DNA of 64,000 nt from Gaeumannomyces sp. JS-464. Lineage: Eukaryota > Ascomycota > Sordariomycetes > Magnaporthales > Magnaporthaceae. The translations under genes and the position numbers were made by a program. This document shows, in pieces, positions 24,057 through 36,819 of the stretch (positions are counted from its first letter, which is position 1; the number at the start of each line of letters is the position of its first letter). Location of the stretch: assembly GCA_002197995.1 (NCBI GenBank), contig NGZR01000001.1, positions 1,240,001-1,304,000 of the forward strand, read 5' to 3'. The notes beneath the pieces are model-generated. The model saw only the letters and a program-made list of their open reading frames with translations. It made no database searches and was not told the origin of the DNA.

Positions 24057-24112
24057 CTCTCTCTCCTCTCTCTCTCTCTCTCTTCTCTTCTCTCTCTCTC
24101 TCTCTCTCTCTC
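24020..24112. repeat. CT-rich microsatellite
   Basis: Nearly pure CT dinucleotides interrupted by a few TCT and CC units. Confidence 0.9.
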
Positions 24113-25807
24113 TGTATCAAGCACGCAACCAACAACCGACACGGGGACGCAGACGCAAAGCGGGCAAAAGCAGGAATGGGCCGACAACCAAGGCCGCCGG
24201 GTCAGACTGGCTGGAACAAATGCCCCGTCCCCGTCCCCAGCCCCCTCTCGTCTTCCTCTTGCCCGTCCCATTTTCTTGTTTTGCCGAAGCCGGTGAGTGA
24301 AGTGGAGAGGATGAATGGACAGACGGTGCCTCATAACAGGCCCCAGGCCCCAACAGCAACGAACGCCCCGCGACGCCCACACGCAAGCCCAGAAAAACAC
24401 GGGACGGCGGTGAGCAGCGCCCAAGTGCCGACCCAAAGCCCCAAGACCAAGGCGCATGTAGAAGAAGCAAAGTAGGGCGCGCGAAGCGAAGGTGGCACAA
24501 AAGGGAAGGCCACGAGATAACGACGGTACAACAAATTCGGTGAGGGGTGCCGACGGTGCCGCTCGGTGCCGCTGAGTGGCTTTTGGGGAAGGAATTGGCG
24601 GCGCAAGCCACCTGAAAAGGCGCACTGTGCGGTATATGTAGGGAGGATAATAAGAGGAGCAACATATAAGATGGAGTGATGATGAGAAAAGAAAAAAAAA
24701 AAAAAAGACGGAGGAATCATCACAAAAAGGAAGCCGGTGAGCTTTCAGGCATGGACTCACCGCAGCCGAGTAAATTTTTGCGCATCACACGCGCGGCCAC
24801 CGGCAGCCAGGCAAGCAAGCCCAGTCCGACGTACACCGTCATTGAGAGAGAACAGGCAACTCTGCTCCGCCGTCGCATCGTTGCTCGACGCACACCACCA
24901 CCAACAACCTGCGCACACTCCTCTCTCCCTGTCTCTCTCGCTCTCCCTCCCTTTTCTTCTTCTTCTTCTCTCTCTCTCTCTCTCTCTCAACAAACGGCCG
25001 TGGCCAGACAATCCATCACACCCCATCCCATCCATCCCACAGGTGGCGCGAGACGAGTGGCGGCCGCACGTACCCTTTCCCTTCCCTCCCCTTCCCTCTC
25101 CCCTCTCACAACCTCTCTTCTCGTTTCAATCAGCCCATCATTCGTTCATCCGTCCATCATCATCGACTTATCCATCCCCTCCATCTTCCCCGGCCATCTT
25201 TACCGTTTCGGTTGACTTGCTGCCACCACACCACACACACGCACACTCACACTCACGCACTTCACTTCACTTTCCTCTTTCATTTCCCCGCATGTGCTGC
25301 CCTGCCGTCACGACATGTATGGCCGCCCGGGTCGCATAACAATGGGGGCCAAAGAACCAAAAAGTAAAGGCGAGCGGAGCGGGCTGGCACAAAACGCGGC
25401 CCCAACACCACCATCACACGCATCGCGGACGGAAGAAGAGGCGAATCAAAAGATAAGACCCATCCATTGATTAGGAAAATGCGATGCCCCCCTCCCTCTC
25501 CCTTCCGTTTGCCACACACACACCTTCATGCGTTCCCTCAACCTTTCCCCTCTTTTTGTCTCTCTCCGTCTCTTCCTTTTCTGTCTTTGCACATCAAAGC
25601 CAAGGCGTACCCAAAAACGAAAAGAAAAAAAAAACAATAATGTGTCGAGGATATCACACACGCACACACGCACGCAGCCCAACCAAGAAACGCAACAATC
25701 CGGACAAGTGTGGTGGTACAACAGCCAGAAACCCCTCTTCTCTGCACTGACAACTCTTTTCCATTTCCCCTCGCAATTACGGACGGGGGGGAGGGGAAAA
25801 CAAAGAG

Positions 25808-25852
25808 AAAAAAAAAAAAAAAAAAAAGAAGAAAAAAAGAAGAAAAAAAAAG
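25808..25852. repeat. A-rich purine tract
   Basis: A runs with interspersed G, directly following a GGGAGGGGAAAAC stretch. Confidence 0.9.
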
Positions 25853-26517
25853 GAGGGCGGCTTCCTTTGGCCCCCCGCCTCATGCTGAGCAACCCTTTCC
25901 TGTCTTTCCCCGTCATTGGTGCGTGCACCAGTCTACTCCAAACGCCAAACAGAGGGAAAACTCGAGACCCCCCAATGCATGCGATAGAAACCAAGGAGAA
26001 ATCCAACGTCTAGCCAGAATGAATGAAAGAAGAAAGAAAGAAAAAAAGACAAAAGAAAGGAGAGATGAAGTGGTAAAAATGAGGTGGCAGAGTGGCAGAC
26101 ACACAAAACGTCTGTTCCCCACCAGAATTATTTCTGGTTTGGTAGGCCTATTACAATTCAAGTAGACGGCAAGGTTACCCGGAGCACGACCCAATCTCCG
26201 AGGTCCAGCCGTGGGGTGGATGGTGATGGTGATGGTGATGGTGGCGCGGTGGCGCGGTGGTAGTGGGTGGATGGGTGGGTGGTATGATAAACGAAATGCG
26301 CTTTTCTTTCGTGTTCCCACCGCCAGGGTCTGGACCTGGCGGTGGGCAATCGATATTATGCTCGAGACGACTGACGGGTAAAATAGACGAGGGAGGCGTA
26401 ATTAGCGAGGTATGTATGTCGTGGCGATGCGTGATTGTTGGAGTGTACATCAAAGAAGTGATCAAGTTATCGATGCGTGCATAATGTTGCCTCGGCGTGG
26501 GGAGGTGGCGCTTGGGG

Positions 26518-28719
26518 CTAATTGGGAATCTGGACCGCAAGTCCATTGCCGTCCTGGTCGGCCGCCGCAGGGGAGGTGGCCGAAGTCGCCGCCGGCTCTG
26601 GAGACGGCGTCACGGGCCTCGCAGCCGCCTCGGCCGCCTTGGTGCTGGAGGATTCGGGTGCCTGCTCCGCGGCTGCCGGGCTCGAGGGCTCCGTGGACGC
26701 GGGCTGCTCCTCAGTGTTGGCGGCAGCGGCGGCACTCTCGACGGGAGTCGTGGTCTTGTCAGAATCGTCAGAGCTAATGACGTCGATGCTGGGCCGCTGC
26801 GGGCTCCCGCTGACGACCCTGCGCGCCTCGTTGCTAGCCCTGGGACTGCTGCTCTTCTCTCGCAGGCTGGACGTCTTGCCCAGCGTCGGACCGCCGGCGT
26901 GGAAATGCTGGTGGAGCGAAGCGGCCGGCACGACACCGCCGCCGATGCGTGCCCAGAACATCTGCTCGCGGAGCCGCACGCTCTCCTCCCAGGCCGCCCG
27001 CTCCGCATCCTCGTCGTCGGCACGCCAGTGCCCGCCCTGCAGAAGGCGCAGAAACCCCAGAAAGTCGCAGACCGCCCGCAGCCTCACGAGGCAGTACGAC
27101 CTGCAGAGCGGGTAACGCTGCGCAGATTCCGCCTCGCTAGTTCGGAATCGGTGCGTGCGCAGGTGCGGCTCCTCCTTGCGGTTTTCGCCGCAGAGAGCAC
27201 AGGGGAAGAACTGCGGGCGCGTGATGGACGCCAGAGAGCCCGGGGTCCCGGCAGGCACGGGCTCAACCACCAGGGAGCCGTCCGTCATCGAGTTGATGAC
27301 GGCGCGGCGTGCCAGCCACGAGAGCCCGGGAGCGATGTCTAGCCTCAGGTGGGCTCAATGTCCTCAACCAACGCGCGCTTGTAGAACTTGCTGTCCTTGA
27401 GCGGCGGTAGGTTTGCGGCCGCAACGGTTCCCCCGACACCGAGACCAGAAGCAGGTGAGTTCGGGGTCTGGGGAGCGATGGTGCCGACGAGGCAGAGGCG
27501 GAGACCATGGAGGAGGTGGACGCGTTGGAGCCGCTCATGGAATGTCCCAGCGATAGGCCCAGGGGCGACATGGCGCTGGCGCTCTGCGTGCCCGAGGGCG
27601 GCCTGCTCCTGGCAATCTTCTTGGTGGTGTGAACCAGAGTCATGAAGTCCTGATAAGCCGACAGGTCCGTACGCAGAACGGGCTGGACCAGGTTGTGAAG
27701 CTGGTCGGGTACGACGGCGATATGGGCTCCAGCATTCCCGCCTGGGATGCGCCCTCGGAAAGCGGCGTGTCGTCGTCCTTGGAGTCGAACTTGCTGAAAC
27801 CAGGCGAGGAGGGAGCCGTCAGCGCCGTCTGGTCGTCCCGATCGGCGCCCATCTGCTCCATGACGGCCTTGAGCTCAGCGAGCTGGTCGTGCTGCGACTT
27901 GAGCAGGCCCTCGGTATCAGCCAGCTGCGACCTCAGCAAGTCGTTCCGCTTGAGCAGCACTTCCTGTTCCTTCTGGGCCTCCTCTTTTGCTGAGATGACC
28001 ATCTTATTGGCCTCCTCAAACAGCGCAGTGGTCAGGTTCTCCAGCTCGAGCTCGATCTTCTTTTTCTGCTGCTCAACCTCATAGCGTGCCTTCTTCTCTT
28101 CTGCCACACGGCTCAGCAGCTTCGACTTCTCGCTTTCGACCGTCTTTCTCCTAACCCAGACGTCTCCAGAGAGCATCACGCGCTGCTCTTCTAACCGTGC
28201 CTCGAGACTTTTTATTGTCGACTTGGCCTCCTCAAGCTCCATCCTGGCGGCAGATAATGTGTCGTCGAGGGTGGTCTGGTGGTTGATGGCATTGATAAGC
28301 TTCGTGCTCAGGGTCGCGACCTCGTCGTTCAGATCCGGGTGGTGGTTCGGACTTGGCAACGTGTGACCGTCTACGGGGCTCATCGTCCTACTCCTCGGGT
28401 CGGGGAGCGTGCTAAGCTCGAGCTCGTCATCGAAGGTGTGAGTCGAAAGAGAGGAAGGGGTTGTTGCGTGTAGCGGTGGTGGTGAGGAGGGCAAGCCCGT
28501 CCCGGGTGATGTCACGTCGGCCGACATGCTTGACAGGCCGGTTAGCGAAGGCGACCTGTGATGTTGGCCTTTGGGAGTGGCAGCGTCTGCTTTGGCTGAA
28601 GGAACCGGGCTGGTGAAGCTGGACAACGACCTGACGTGGCCAAAGGGCCGCGCGGAGGCGGTGCTTGGACGCGTGTGCTGGGTCCAGCCTGCAACGGTCA
28701 CAAAACTGGCCCAAGTCAT
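26518..28719 (-). CDS. SEC2: Sec2-type Rab GTPase exchange factor (frame breaks)
   Basis: Sec2 activates the Rab GTPase Sec4 on secretory vesicles and drives polarised exocytosis. The N-terminal 359-codon piece holds a Ser/Pro-rich leader and then a long coiled coil. Within the coil lies LTTALFEEANKMV (near 28,025), the hallmark of the Sec2p exchange domain. Downstream blocks match fungal Sec2: LVQPVLRTDLSAYQDF (near 27,670), KDSKFYKRALVEDIEPT (near 27,380), APGLSWLARR then INSMTDGSLVVEP (near 27,290), and a C-terminal CALCGE plus HRFR segment (near 27,190). These sit in different frames. Each break is repaired by one extra base in a C run of the coding strand, at about 27,688-27,692, 27,468-27,474 and 27,345-27,350. 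The start is uncertain: a CTAAC branch-like site and TTGCAG acceptor (28,689-28,694) just inside the first ATG suggest an unseen upstream exon. Confidence 0.85.
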
Positions 28720-31700
28720 GGTGGTTAGCGTGGCTGCAGGCTAGGGCTGGGACGAGCGCCGGGACCGGCAGGGGTGAGGATGGGTATCTCGAGGCCAACA
28801 GAGCCCAGGAGGTGACATGGCCGCGACGGGCGCAAGACGGATACAAATAACAGTGGCAGCAGAAAAGGCATCCGAACGGCTCCCGAGACAGAAGATGTGC
28901 CATGTTGTCAAGGGCAAGTGGTGAGGCCCTGGTGAGCAGGCCGTCGAGGAAGGTTAGGCACACGTACGGTATGGTATCCAGCTTGGCAACTGCGAGGGCG
29001 GAACCTGAGCCCGAAAGGCCGCGGTTCCTAACAGGGCGCAAGGCCAAATCTCGTCTCTCTTGGGGATGCTCGGCAGGCGCGATGCTCTCGAGGCTTTTAG
29101 GGGTCTCTCATGCGGCGGCACCGAGGTTCGGGCCAGACTGCCACGCCGAAAGCGTAAAGGCTGCGTCGGGAGGTCTCTGTGTTTTCGATTCGACCTCTGT
29201 TATTCGTCGGTAAGATGCAAGCGGCCCGCGACGGACTGGAATGCCGATTGGCCCCCAAAACCAATCCACCTCTTTGTCGCTTCTTTCGGCCTCGGAGGCC
29301 AGCGCATGTATCGATGACGGTTCCGCTCCAACGGAGAAAGATGCAGGTTTGTCGTATGTACGAAGCACTTTTTTTCTTCTCCCCGCCGGGTCTGGGGAAG
29401 GTGAGGCTTTGACCGAACCTCTGGGACCTCAAAGCTAGGTGGCGGACCGTTGAGGGAGAGACCTTGGGCCGATTTAGAGTCCAATGGCAGAATGACGAAG
29501 CGTGTTGTTTGCAACGGGCGAGGCGCGCTGTCAGGTTTCAGATTAAGTCGGGTTTTCTCTGGTGTCTAGGTCTGGGCGGGCTGGCGAAGGGCAGCAGCGA
29601 GGCGAGTGCGGTTGGTTGTGCGGCGAGAGGCAGGGCGGAACGGATGGAGGTTGAGGCCTTTGGCGATGATGCAAACGCAGGCAGAGAGGATCAGATGCGC
29701 TGCTCTCGGTGGCTGCGGCGAATGCCTGCCCAACCAAGCGGCAGCGACAGGGGCAGCGAGCGACCAGCCCAGCGGCTAGCAGCAGCAGCAGCAGCCGACA
29801 GCGACCAACACCGAGGGACGGGGCAGCAGCTGATGCGGCAACGCGACGTGGGCATGGGGCCAGGGCTGGGTCTCGCTTGGCTCGTGTGGCTCGTGGCTCG
29901 TGGGAGAGGAGCAAGCGGAGCCCACGACATGGGCCTGGGCCACTCATTGACGGCATTGGGGCCAGGGGTCTGGCGGCTTTTTGGCTGTCCCGCACGCCTC
30001 GGCCGTCGGTTTGTGAGTATATACGCGTTGCAAGGTGGTACTCCCACAGCGAGAGGCTCCTCCCACAAGCACAGCACAGCACAGCACAGCACACTTGATG
30101 GAGCCCGTGAATTTCGGCCCAACCAGAGGTGGCGCGAACCGGCACAACAGCGATCCCTGGGCTAGATGCGAATCAACAGGTCTCGACTGCTCTACCGCAG
30201 GAACGAACTCTCTCCGATTGCCCACGATCCCGGGGCTGAAGAGCGCCGTTCGATAGATTCCATTTCTGTCACTTTTTTTCCTTACTTTTTTTTTCGTCAC
30301 GGCGAAGCACCTGCCGCATTGGGCGGGCCCCAAGGATCCAATTTTTTTTTCTCCCACGATCCAGCCGCCCGGTTCGAGACCCCGTTCCCAGTCCCCAGTG
30401 CCAGGCCAATTTTAATTCGGGACGCGATTTAGCGAGCAAACAGGAAATCCGAAAATCTCGCCAGCCCGATGCTGATTTCTTTTTGCACGCGTGCACATAA
30501 TTAAGTCAGCCGCATAGCGAGATTCAAGATTGACCAGCGAAAGCCTGGATTATCCCCTTGTGCTCCCGGCACGGGCAAGGGGATGTTCCCTGGCGCAAAC
30601 AAGGCCGATCTTTGATGCCGAAAGAGGACGAGCCTGGGTCTTGGGGGTGTGTCATGGTCATGGACAGGCTTTCCGCCGTCGTTCAATGGGAGAGGGGCGG
30701 GATTTCCTGGCCCCGTTTTGGCGGCTCTTGGCGCCCACGCAGAAACAGCCGGCAGCAGCCAGGTTGAGCCGGGAAGCGCAGAGCTGGTCCAGCCCGGTTG
30801 TCTGTCGGACGTCATCGTCTTGTCATGCTGTCCCTCCCGTCCCTGTCACGCCTGACATGTTGTGCGTTTTCCCCGCGGGCGGTCGACGGCGCCGGCGATG
30901 GGCCCGGATTTTAGGGGGGATTCTGGGCTGGCCTTCGATTAGGTTAGTAGGTTAGGTGCCTCCCTAGGACTGATCCGTTCCTCAAAGCTCCTCTAGCAAG
31001 GTTCGTCACAGGCTTCCCGCATGCGGCGCCGCCACACGAAACTCTGATCCCGAGGAGCGCATTGACTGCCCGCATTTCAATTGCCGCCCCGATCTGCGAC
31101 CAGTTTTCCGAGGAGGAGGATCCCGTCGCCGGGGCGGATGGGATGAGAAAAAAAAAAAAAGAAAAAAAAAAGAAAAAAAAATGGAGAAGGGAAATCAGAT
31201 CAAGAAACATGGGAGCTAAAAGCAGCAAGACCACGCGAGGGCTTGCGTTTTTGCCTCTCCTTCGTGTCTTGGCAGCCTGTTCCCCTTTTTTTTCTGCGCC
31301 GGGGGTGACCTGCTTCACAGCCGGGAGAGCCCAGGTCGAGGAAATAAGCAAATGTGAAAAGCTGATGCGTCAAAGCAAGCGTCGTATGTGTGCTTGATCA
31401 ACGAGACTCCTGAATCCTGATGATCGATTTGTTGTCTCTGTATTTCATTCAGCAGCACCTGTACCCGGTCTGTCGTTTGTGATTACCATTCCCAGCTCGC
31501 CGAGCCAGCAAAGTCGAGGCGAAAAAGAAAAAAGAAAAAAAAAGAAGAAAAATCAAGTCTCGTTCGCCTCGGAGCTTGATCCCTACCCGGCATAATGACG
31601 CTCCTCCCTCCCGGCTTCCATCCATGTTACATGAACCTGGTAGAGAGGGCTTTGGCAAGGGGCCATGAGGGCCGAGCTGCTCCTTCCTCCTTGGATATTC

Positions 31701-32887
31701 CCATTCTCTGCGTCGATCCCTCATTCTGAGCTGTTTCACGGCTGCGGCCTCGCGACGTCGCCATTTCCTGCCTTCGTGCCTTCCATGATCCGGGTTGGAA
31801 GTGACGGCGTCTATCGCGCCTGCACAAATTCTGTGAGTGCGGGAACGCCGCCGCCACAGCTGCGGACGATTAACCCCGCACAGCTTTCATCCATCACATT
31901 TCATTCGTCTCTCATCGCCTTTTTTTTTTTTGTTGGGCCCTGAATCATGGCAATGGCTCTAGCGCCTGGCACCTCGGATCGACCTAGGTAAAGACATCTC
32001 TCACTTGTTATTATCATGAGAGATCTGATTGACTCGAATCACGAAATACCTTGCTGGCCTCAGTCAATCATGCCAGTCACTCACTCAGTCAATCAGTCTC
32101 CAGCTCAGACCCCCAGCTCACGGCCCCTCTTTTCGGCAGGCAGCTGCTCGCGGGGCCTGGCCAGCGAATTCTGCCGATAACGCCACCGGGCGTCAAAACA
32201 CTTGATGTCGGGCAGCCTACCACAGGGCGAGGAAAGATGGAGTATGGATATCAATCAAAATGAAGTGCGGTACCTACCAGGCACTGTATGTACTCAGTAG
32301 GTCGGTGTGTTGTTCCTTCCCTTCCATGGGGTTGGTTGGGTTTCCTTATCGCCAAGATGGTTAAAAAAGAAAGCAAACATGGGAACCAACCTCCCCCACC
32401 CACTTCCCACTTTGCTGCGATAGAGGCCCTTTGCTTGCCGCATGCACCACTTTACTTGGCTGTCCGTTTTTCCATGCTGCTTCTGCTCCTGTCTGCTTTC
32501 AATCTGTGCTATACCGTCCCACGCCCACTGTGTTGCCGTCCTGTGCCTGCCTCGCTTGCTTCCTCTGCTTCCATCATTGCACCTACCTTCGGAGTGATAC
32601 CACCTGAACTTGATGGGAAAACGTGGCGCTGGATTTTTGTTGAGGACGAGAAGGGAGGGGAGGAGGAGGAGGAGGAGGAGGGGGGGGGAAAAGAGGACCG
32701 GGCGCGCGCTGCTGCTGCTGCAGCAGCTGCTGCAAGGGATCAAATGAATCCCAGAGGCAAGGCTGGCTGGCTGGCTGGGCGTGGTGGGATGGGGAAAAAT
32801 GCGATGCGCACCGCCGCCGCCGCCCCTCCTCCTCTTTCTCTCTTTCTCTCAGCTGCCGCGTCGGGCAACCCCCGGGCAGACAGGCCT

Positions 32888-32919
<32 letters not shown>

Positions 32920-33243
32920 CGGGGAAGCGCCCAGGAATTCCGCGGGGAAGGTTAGGTTGCTGTATGTTGTGTTTATCTCGCATGCATGCCACGCGCCCTG
33001 TTATACATTTGGGCGCTTATACAAGGCCCTTTTTTGCCTTCCCCTCGCCGCTCAAACCGAAAGAGAAAAAAAAATACCACTTATAACACGCCACAACCGC
33101 TCAACTCCCCGTCTGGCCTGCCCGCTGGACTTTATCCGTTTCTCCTCTCCTCACATTGGATGCTTCCTGCTTCTGCTTCCACATCCAGAAAAAAAAAGTC
33201 CAAATTCCATCTTCAAAACTTCCAACGCTCTGGCTCCGTAAAT
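28720..33243. other. Intergenic region, divergent promoters
   Basis: About 4.5 kb between a minus-strand gene and a plus-strand gene, so it should contain both promoters. I found no domain-bearing frame. It contains a (CAGCA)n run (30,069-30,094), A-rich tracts near 31,150-31,180 and 31,530-31,550, a GAG/GGA run at 32,656-32,690, a CTG/CAG palindromic run at 32,708-32,733 and two (CTGG)n tracts (32,762-32,780, 32,888-32,916). Confidence 0.5.
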
Positions 33244-33971
33244 ATGCGTGACGCAAATGGAAACCTGGACTATGCGGCCATGACGCGCAAGTACGGACGC
33301 GCCGAGTCCCTCACGCCGCCTCCGTCCGTCTACGTCGTTGAAGGCAGAGAGGTGCAGCTTGATGTAACTCCAGCACCCACTCACTCACTCCCTTCGCTCC
33401 ACATCCTGATATCTGCTTGTAGCAAGCTAACACCAAAGATGCCCAGGCTCCCCCGGTCGACCCGACCCTGGGCCGTCTGTACCCTCGGGACGTGGAGCCG
33501 GCGACTGATCCGGCAAACAAGCCGCCGCCTCCCCCGCGCCCCGCGCACGCCGAGCCCGTGCACATGCACAGGGAGGCCTTTCCGCACGTCCGCCGCCGGG
33601 ACGGCAGCCCGCCCGTCCTGGACGCCATCGAGGTCGCCGTGCCCATCGCCAGCGTGGAGCGCGACGACGACGACGGCTCGTCGTGCTCCGAGTACAGCCC
33701 CGACAGCGACTGCTCCGGCTCCGACTTTGGCGGCATCGGCGATGTCGATTATGCCAACAGCTGGGGGGCCGCCGCCGCCGCTGCTGCCGCCACGCCCGAG
33801 TCCGAGGCGTACCAAGATGAGGGCTACGAAGGTGAGGTGGAGGAGGGCTACGGCGACCACGAGGTCGACGAGCCCGAGGGCCGCGAGGGCGAGCAGGAGC
33901 CGGAGATTGCCGACGCCATACAGGTCATCGTGAGGCCGCCGACGCCAACGCGGAGCGCAGAGCCCCAAGAA

Positions 33972-34006
<35 letters not shown>

Positions 34007-34353
34007 CCAACAGCAAGCTCCCTGGCGGCGGCGGCGACGATGCCACGGACGGCGACGACACTGACCATTATGACGCCGTCAGCAGGCGGTGGCAGGGGAG
34101 CAGGAAACGCAAGGCAGCCGAGGTGGAGCCGCCAGCGCCGGCCGAGCAGCAGCAGGAGGAGCCCGAGAGGAAGCGGTCGGCGCTCGCAAACCTGTTGTTT
34201 CCCCCAGACGAAGATGACCAGGAGAACGTGCCTCCTCGAGATGTGGCGGCCCCAGAGGCGGCAGTCCCAGAGGTGGTCGTCCCGGAGGTGGTAGTCTCCG
34301 CCGTAGCACCCCAGGCTGAAGCTGCCCAAGGGGCTCCCCAGGAGCAGTCTTGA
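33244..34353 (+). CDS. Acidic low-complexity protein of unknown function, two exons
   Basis: Exon 1 (33,244-33,363) starts MRDANGNLDYAAMTRKYGRA. The intron is 33,364-33,422 (GTAACT...TGTAG, 59 nt, phase 0) and exon 2 begins QANTKDAQAPPVDP. The protein is Pro-rich, then strongly acidic (DDDDG and SDCSGSD near 33,665-33,715, EGEVEEGYGD near 33,825), then has a poly-Gln or poly-Ser stretch encoded by a CAG repeat. Its last third, with RKRKAAEVEPP (a possible nuclear signal) and LFPPDEDDQENVPP, is in another frame, so one extra or two missing bases are likely in or near the CAG repeat (33,965-34,020). AATAAA at 34,407 is a good polyadenylation signal. I do not recognise the family; acidity and the basic patch hint at a nuclear protein. 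Confidence 0.65.
33969..34018. repeat. CAG/CAA trinucleotide repeat
   Basis: An imperfect CAG/CAA run inside exon 2 of the acidic-protein gene. The reading frame on its two sides disagrees, so its length may be wrong or variable. Confidence 0.9.
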
Positions 34354-34406
34354 ACTTGAATGTGGAAGAAATCGCGCCTAGCGTTTTGACAGCGTCTCGC
34401 CTTTGC

Positions 34407-34412
34407 AATAAA
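34407..34412 (+). terminator. Polyadenylation signal
   Basis: AATAAA 54 bp beyond the stop codon of the acidic-protein gene, in the 130-bp gap to the convergent gene. Confidence 0.5.
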
Positions 34413-34483
34413 CGAAAAAGGATAGCACCTATTATTAATCAAGCATGTCTTTTGTTGTCTCATTTTTGTTTGTGTGCATCTCG

Positions 34484-36819
34484 TCAACCCTTTCGCGGCA
34501 AGCCCAGTATCTCCCTCTCGGCCATGAACCTCACGCGGTCCTGCCCGGCCGCGGGATCCTGACGGATCACGACGTTGAGGTCCCTGGCGACGGCCTGCAT
34601 CTCGCCCCTCGTGCGCTTCCCGCCGCGGAACCTCACCGGCAGGCCGGCCTCGTCGAGGCCGTGGAAGATCATGGGCAGGCACGAGTCCCTCCACAGCGGC
34701 GCGCCCCGCGCCGACGAGTACATGGCCGTAGCGGGGAGCAGCATCGCCGCAGCAGGAGGGCGATCGGCAGGGACAGCCACGCCCACGCCACCGATACAAG
34801 ACCTGCTGCGTCGTTGCCACGCCGCGGACGACGCCGGCGCCAGCCGCATCCTCTATCGCCGCCGCTACCGGGGGCTGCTGCACCGGCGGCAGGGTGGTGG
34901 CGTTTTGGAAGGGGCCGGTCAAGTTGGTGTTTGCCGGCAAAGAAGGTGGTCGCTGCTGCTGCTGCTGCTGCTTTTGCTTCTGCGACCGTGCCTGCTGCCG
35001 CCGAAAGTACGACGTTAAAGCATCCGACACATTGGCCATGAGGCCTGGGACGTCCCTGGTGGCGTTGAGGTAGTAAGGCCACGGCCAGAACGGCAGGTCG
35101 ATGGGGCCCTTGTCGTCAGAGATGAAGGATCTGGTGGCCGAGCTCGTAGGTGCCTGCGAAGAAGGACTGAGCACACCCGAGAGCAGGAACATGGCGCCGT
35201 AGCTGACCTCGAACTCGGACAGCATATCCGGCCGCAGACGCGGCGGCGTGGGGGTGTTGCTGTCGTCCCTTGATGCGACGCTTCGAGCGTTGCTGCTGCT
35301 GTTGTTTCGCACGAGCCGCTGCGCTGCGCTCAAGATACTGATTGGGGACCGGTGGCGGACGCAGCGAATAGCTGCCACCGCTGGCGCAGCCACGGTTGCC
35401 AGCTGTGTATCGTTCTTGTATTCGGCAAGCACCGACGTGCGTTTGCCGCCCGTTGACGACCGATACTGCGAGGGTGCGAACGCAAGGGAGATTCCACACT
35501 GCCAGGCGCCAATGGGAGGCGCGGCGAACGGCGTCGACGGCTAGAGGGCGGGACCGAAACTTTCATATGATCGTCAGCCCCAGCGGAGCAACGGTATAGT
35601 CAGGCCAGTCAAGTGCAGGCCACTGGATGCCCACAAAGCTGAAACGACAAAGGTCTGATTCAGCGTCCTGCCGTTGCTGTTATAGCCGACGACGCGCTGG
35701 ACGACGGTCGTGTCTCCGGGGGCGGTCCACTTGATATCGTACACGGTGCTGTCGTTCTTGCCTACAGGGCTATCGCCTGGCGCCGGCTCCAAGGCCAAGC
35801 GGCGGAGCTGGCCCTGATATCGACACACTTGCTACACATGGCGAGCGTGTTGAAGATGGGAAAGGTGCAGTTGCCAGTCGGACATGTAGCGGCAACATCG
35901 AGTGCACTGGGATCGCCACCGCAGCCGTTGTCAATGGTAGCGACAAGGCCTGTCCCTGGGGTGAAGATGGCGGGGATGCGTTCTGCTTGAACCACTCTGT
36001 TAGCCAGGCAAAGGGCAGTGCGGAAGGGGGCAAGCGAAGGTCGGGTTGTTGACTAACCACACACCTTGGTTCTCCGAAATTGCCAGTGTAAAAGGACTGC
36101 GACCTCGAATAGAAGCCTCACCCACTGCGCCTGCGAGCTGCACAGCCCGGGGTCAAGCGAGACGAGTTGCTGAAGCGGCAAAGTCGAAGCCGACGGCGCA
36201 ACCATGACCAAGGCGCCCACTAGCACGAGCGGCATAGCAAAAGACTGCTGGCAAGCGGCAAGGGAGCCAACAGGCCCGCGGCTGGCCTGGTCAATGGCGC
36301 AAAGCTCGCTTAGGGGCCGCGCCGCTGAGGGCGTCGAGCCGCCCCGTGTGGTAAAGCGTGTCCACTTGAGCTGGGCCATGCAGAGACCAACAGTCGAGAG
36401 CATGGCTCCCTTGCCGATGGTGGCCAGCAGGGCGACGAGGGCGTTGAGGGTAAAGGGCCCAGTGGCGGCAGCGAGAGCAGTGACGGAGGCCGGGCGGCCG
36501 TCCGACGTGGCAGCCAGCACTGCGATGGCGGCCAGCGCGCCGGCAGCCACAGCGAGGCCGAGCAGCTCCCAGGCGTAAGCTTCACACCAGTAGAAGATGA
36601 CACCGGCAGTCATTTCGGTTATCGGCTCCCGCGAGTGGCGTGCCTGGCCTCGATGCTGCCGTCGGCGAGAGGCCGAGGCGGGCATGGTGGCGGTTGTCGT
36701 GGTTTCTCCAGGGGCTCGTAGATGTAGATAGGGCTGGGCCAGGACTCTAGGTCGGAGTCGACCCGTTTCGCCTTCATCGTGATGGGCGACGAGAGGCCCT
36801 GAGCATCCTCCTTACTCAT
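34484..36819 (-). CDS. DUF3176-type integral membrane protein (frame breaks)
   Basis: The start MSKEDAQGLSSPITMKAKR at 36,819 opens an N-terminal cytosolic part. A hydrophobic segment follows (AWELLGLAVAAGALAAIAVL, near 36,570), then LNALVALLATIGKGAML and LCMAQLKWTRF, and RPLSELCAIDQASRGPVGSL (near 36,290), all typical of the DUF3176 family. Exon 2 (from 35,982; intron 35,983-36,064, GTGTGT...GCAG, phase 1) has CPTGNCTFPIFNTLAMCSKC, the family's Cys-rich extracellular block. The distal part has FWPWPYYLNATRDVPGLM (near 35,080), a terminal membrane segment VAWAWLSLPIALLL (near 34,785), and ends GLPRKG. Function of the family is unknown to me. Frames change near 36,630, 36,130, 35,812, 35,560, 34,807 and 34,765; most are repaired by one extra G/C. 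The break near 35,560, with two stops, I could not resolve, so decay is not excluded. Confidence 0.75.

Larger units (their letters stand above)
20307..26517. other. Long intergenic region with microsatellites
   Basis: About 6.2 kb without a supportable gene. Open segments up to 356 codons exist on both strands, but they overlap in several frames, are Arg/Pro/Ser-rich and show no domain. The stretch holds a CT/TC-rich tract (24,020-24,112), CT repeats (24,930-24,988), a purine tract (25,808-25,852) and a short GAT/GGT repeat (26,217-26,263). A long upstream region could serve the regulator-like gene at 19,050-20,306, but I see no defined site. Confidence 0.5.

Noticed and set aside
23761..24135. 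Arg-Glu repeat protein on the minus strand
   Set aside because: Translation of the CT microsatellite at 24,020-24,112.
26497..27342. 281-codon plus-strand open frame
   Set aside because: It is the antisense of the conserved C-terminal part of Sec2.
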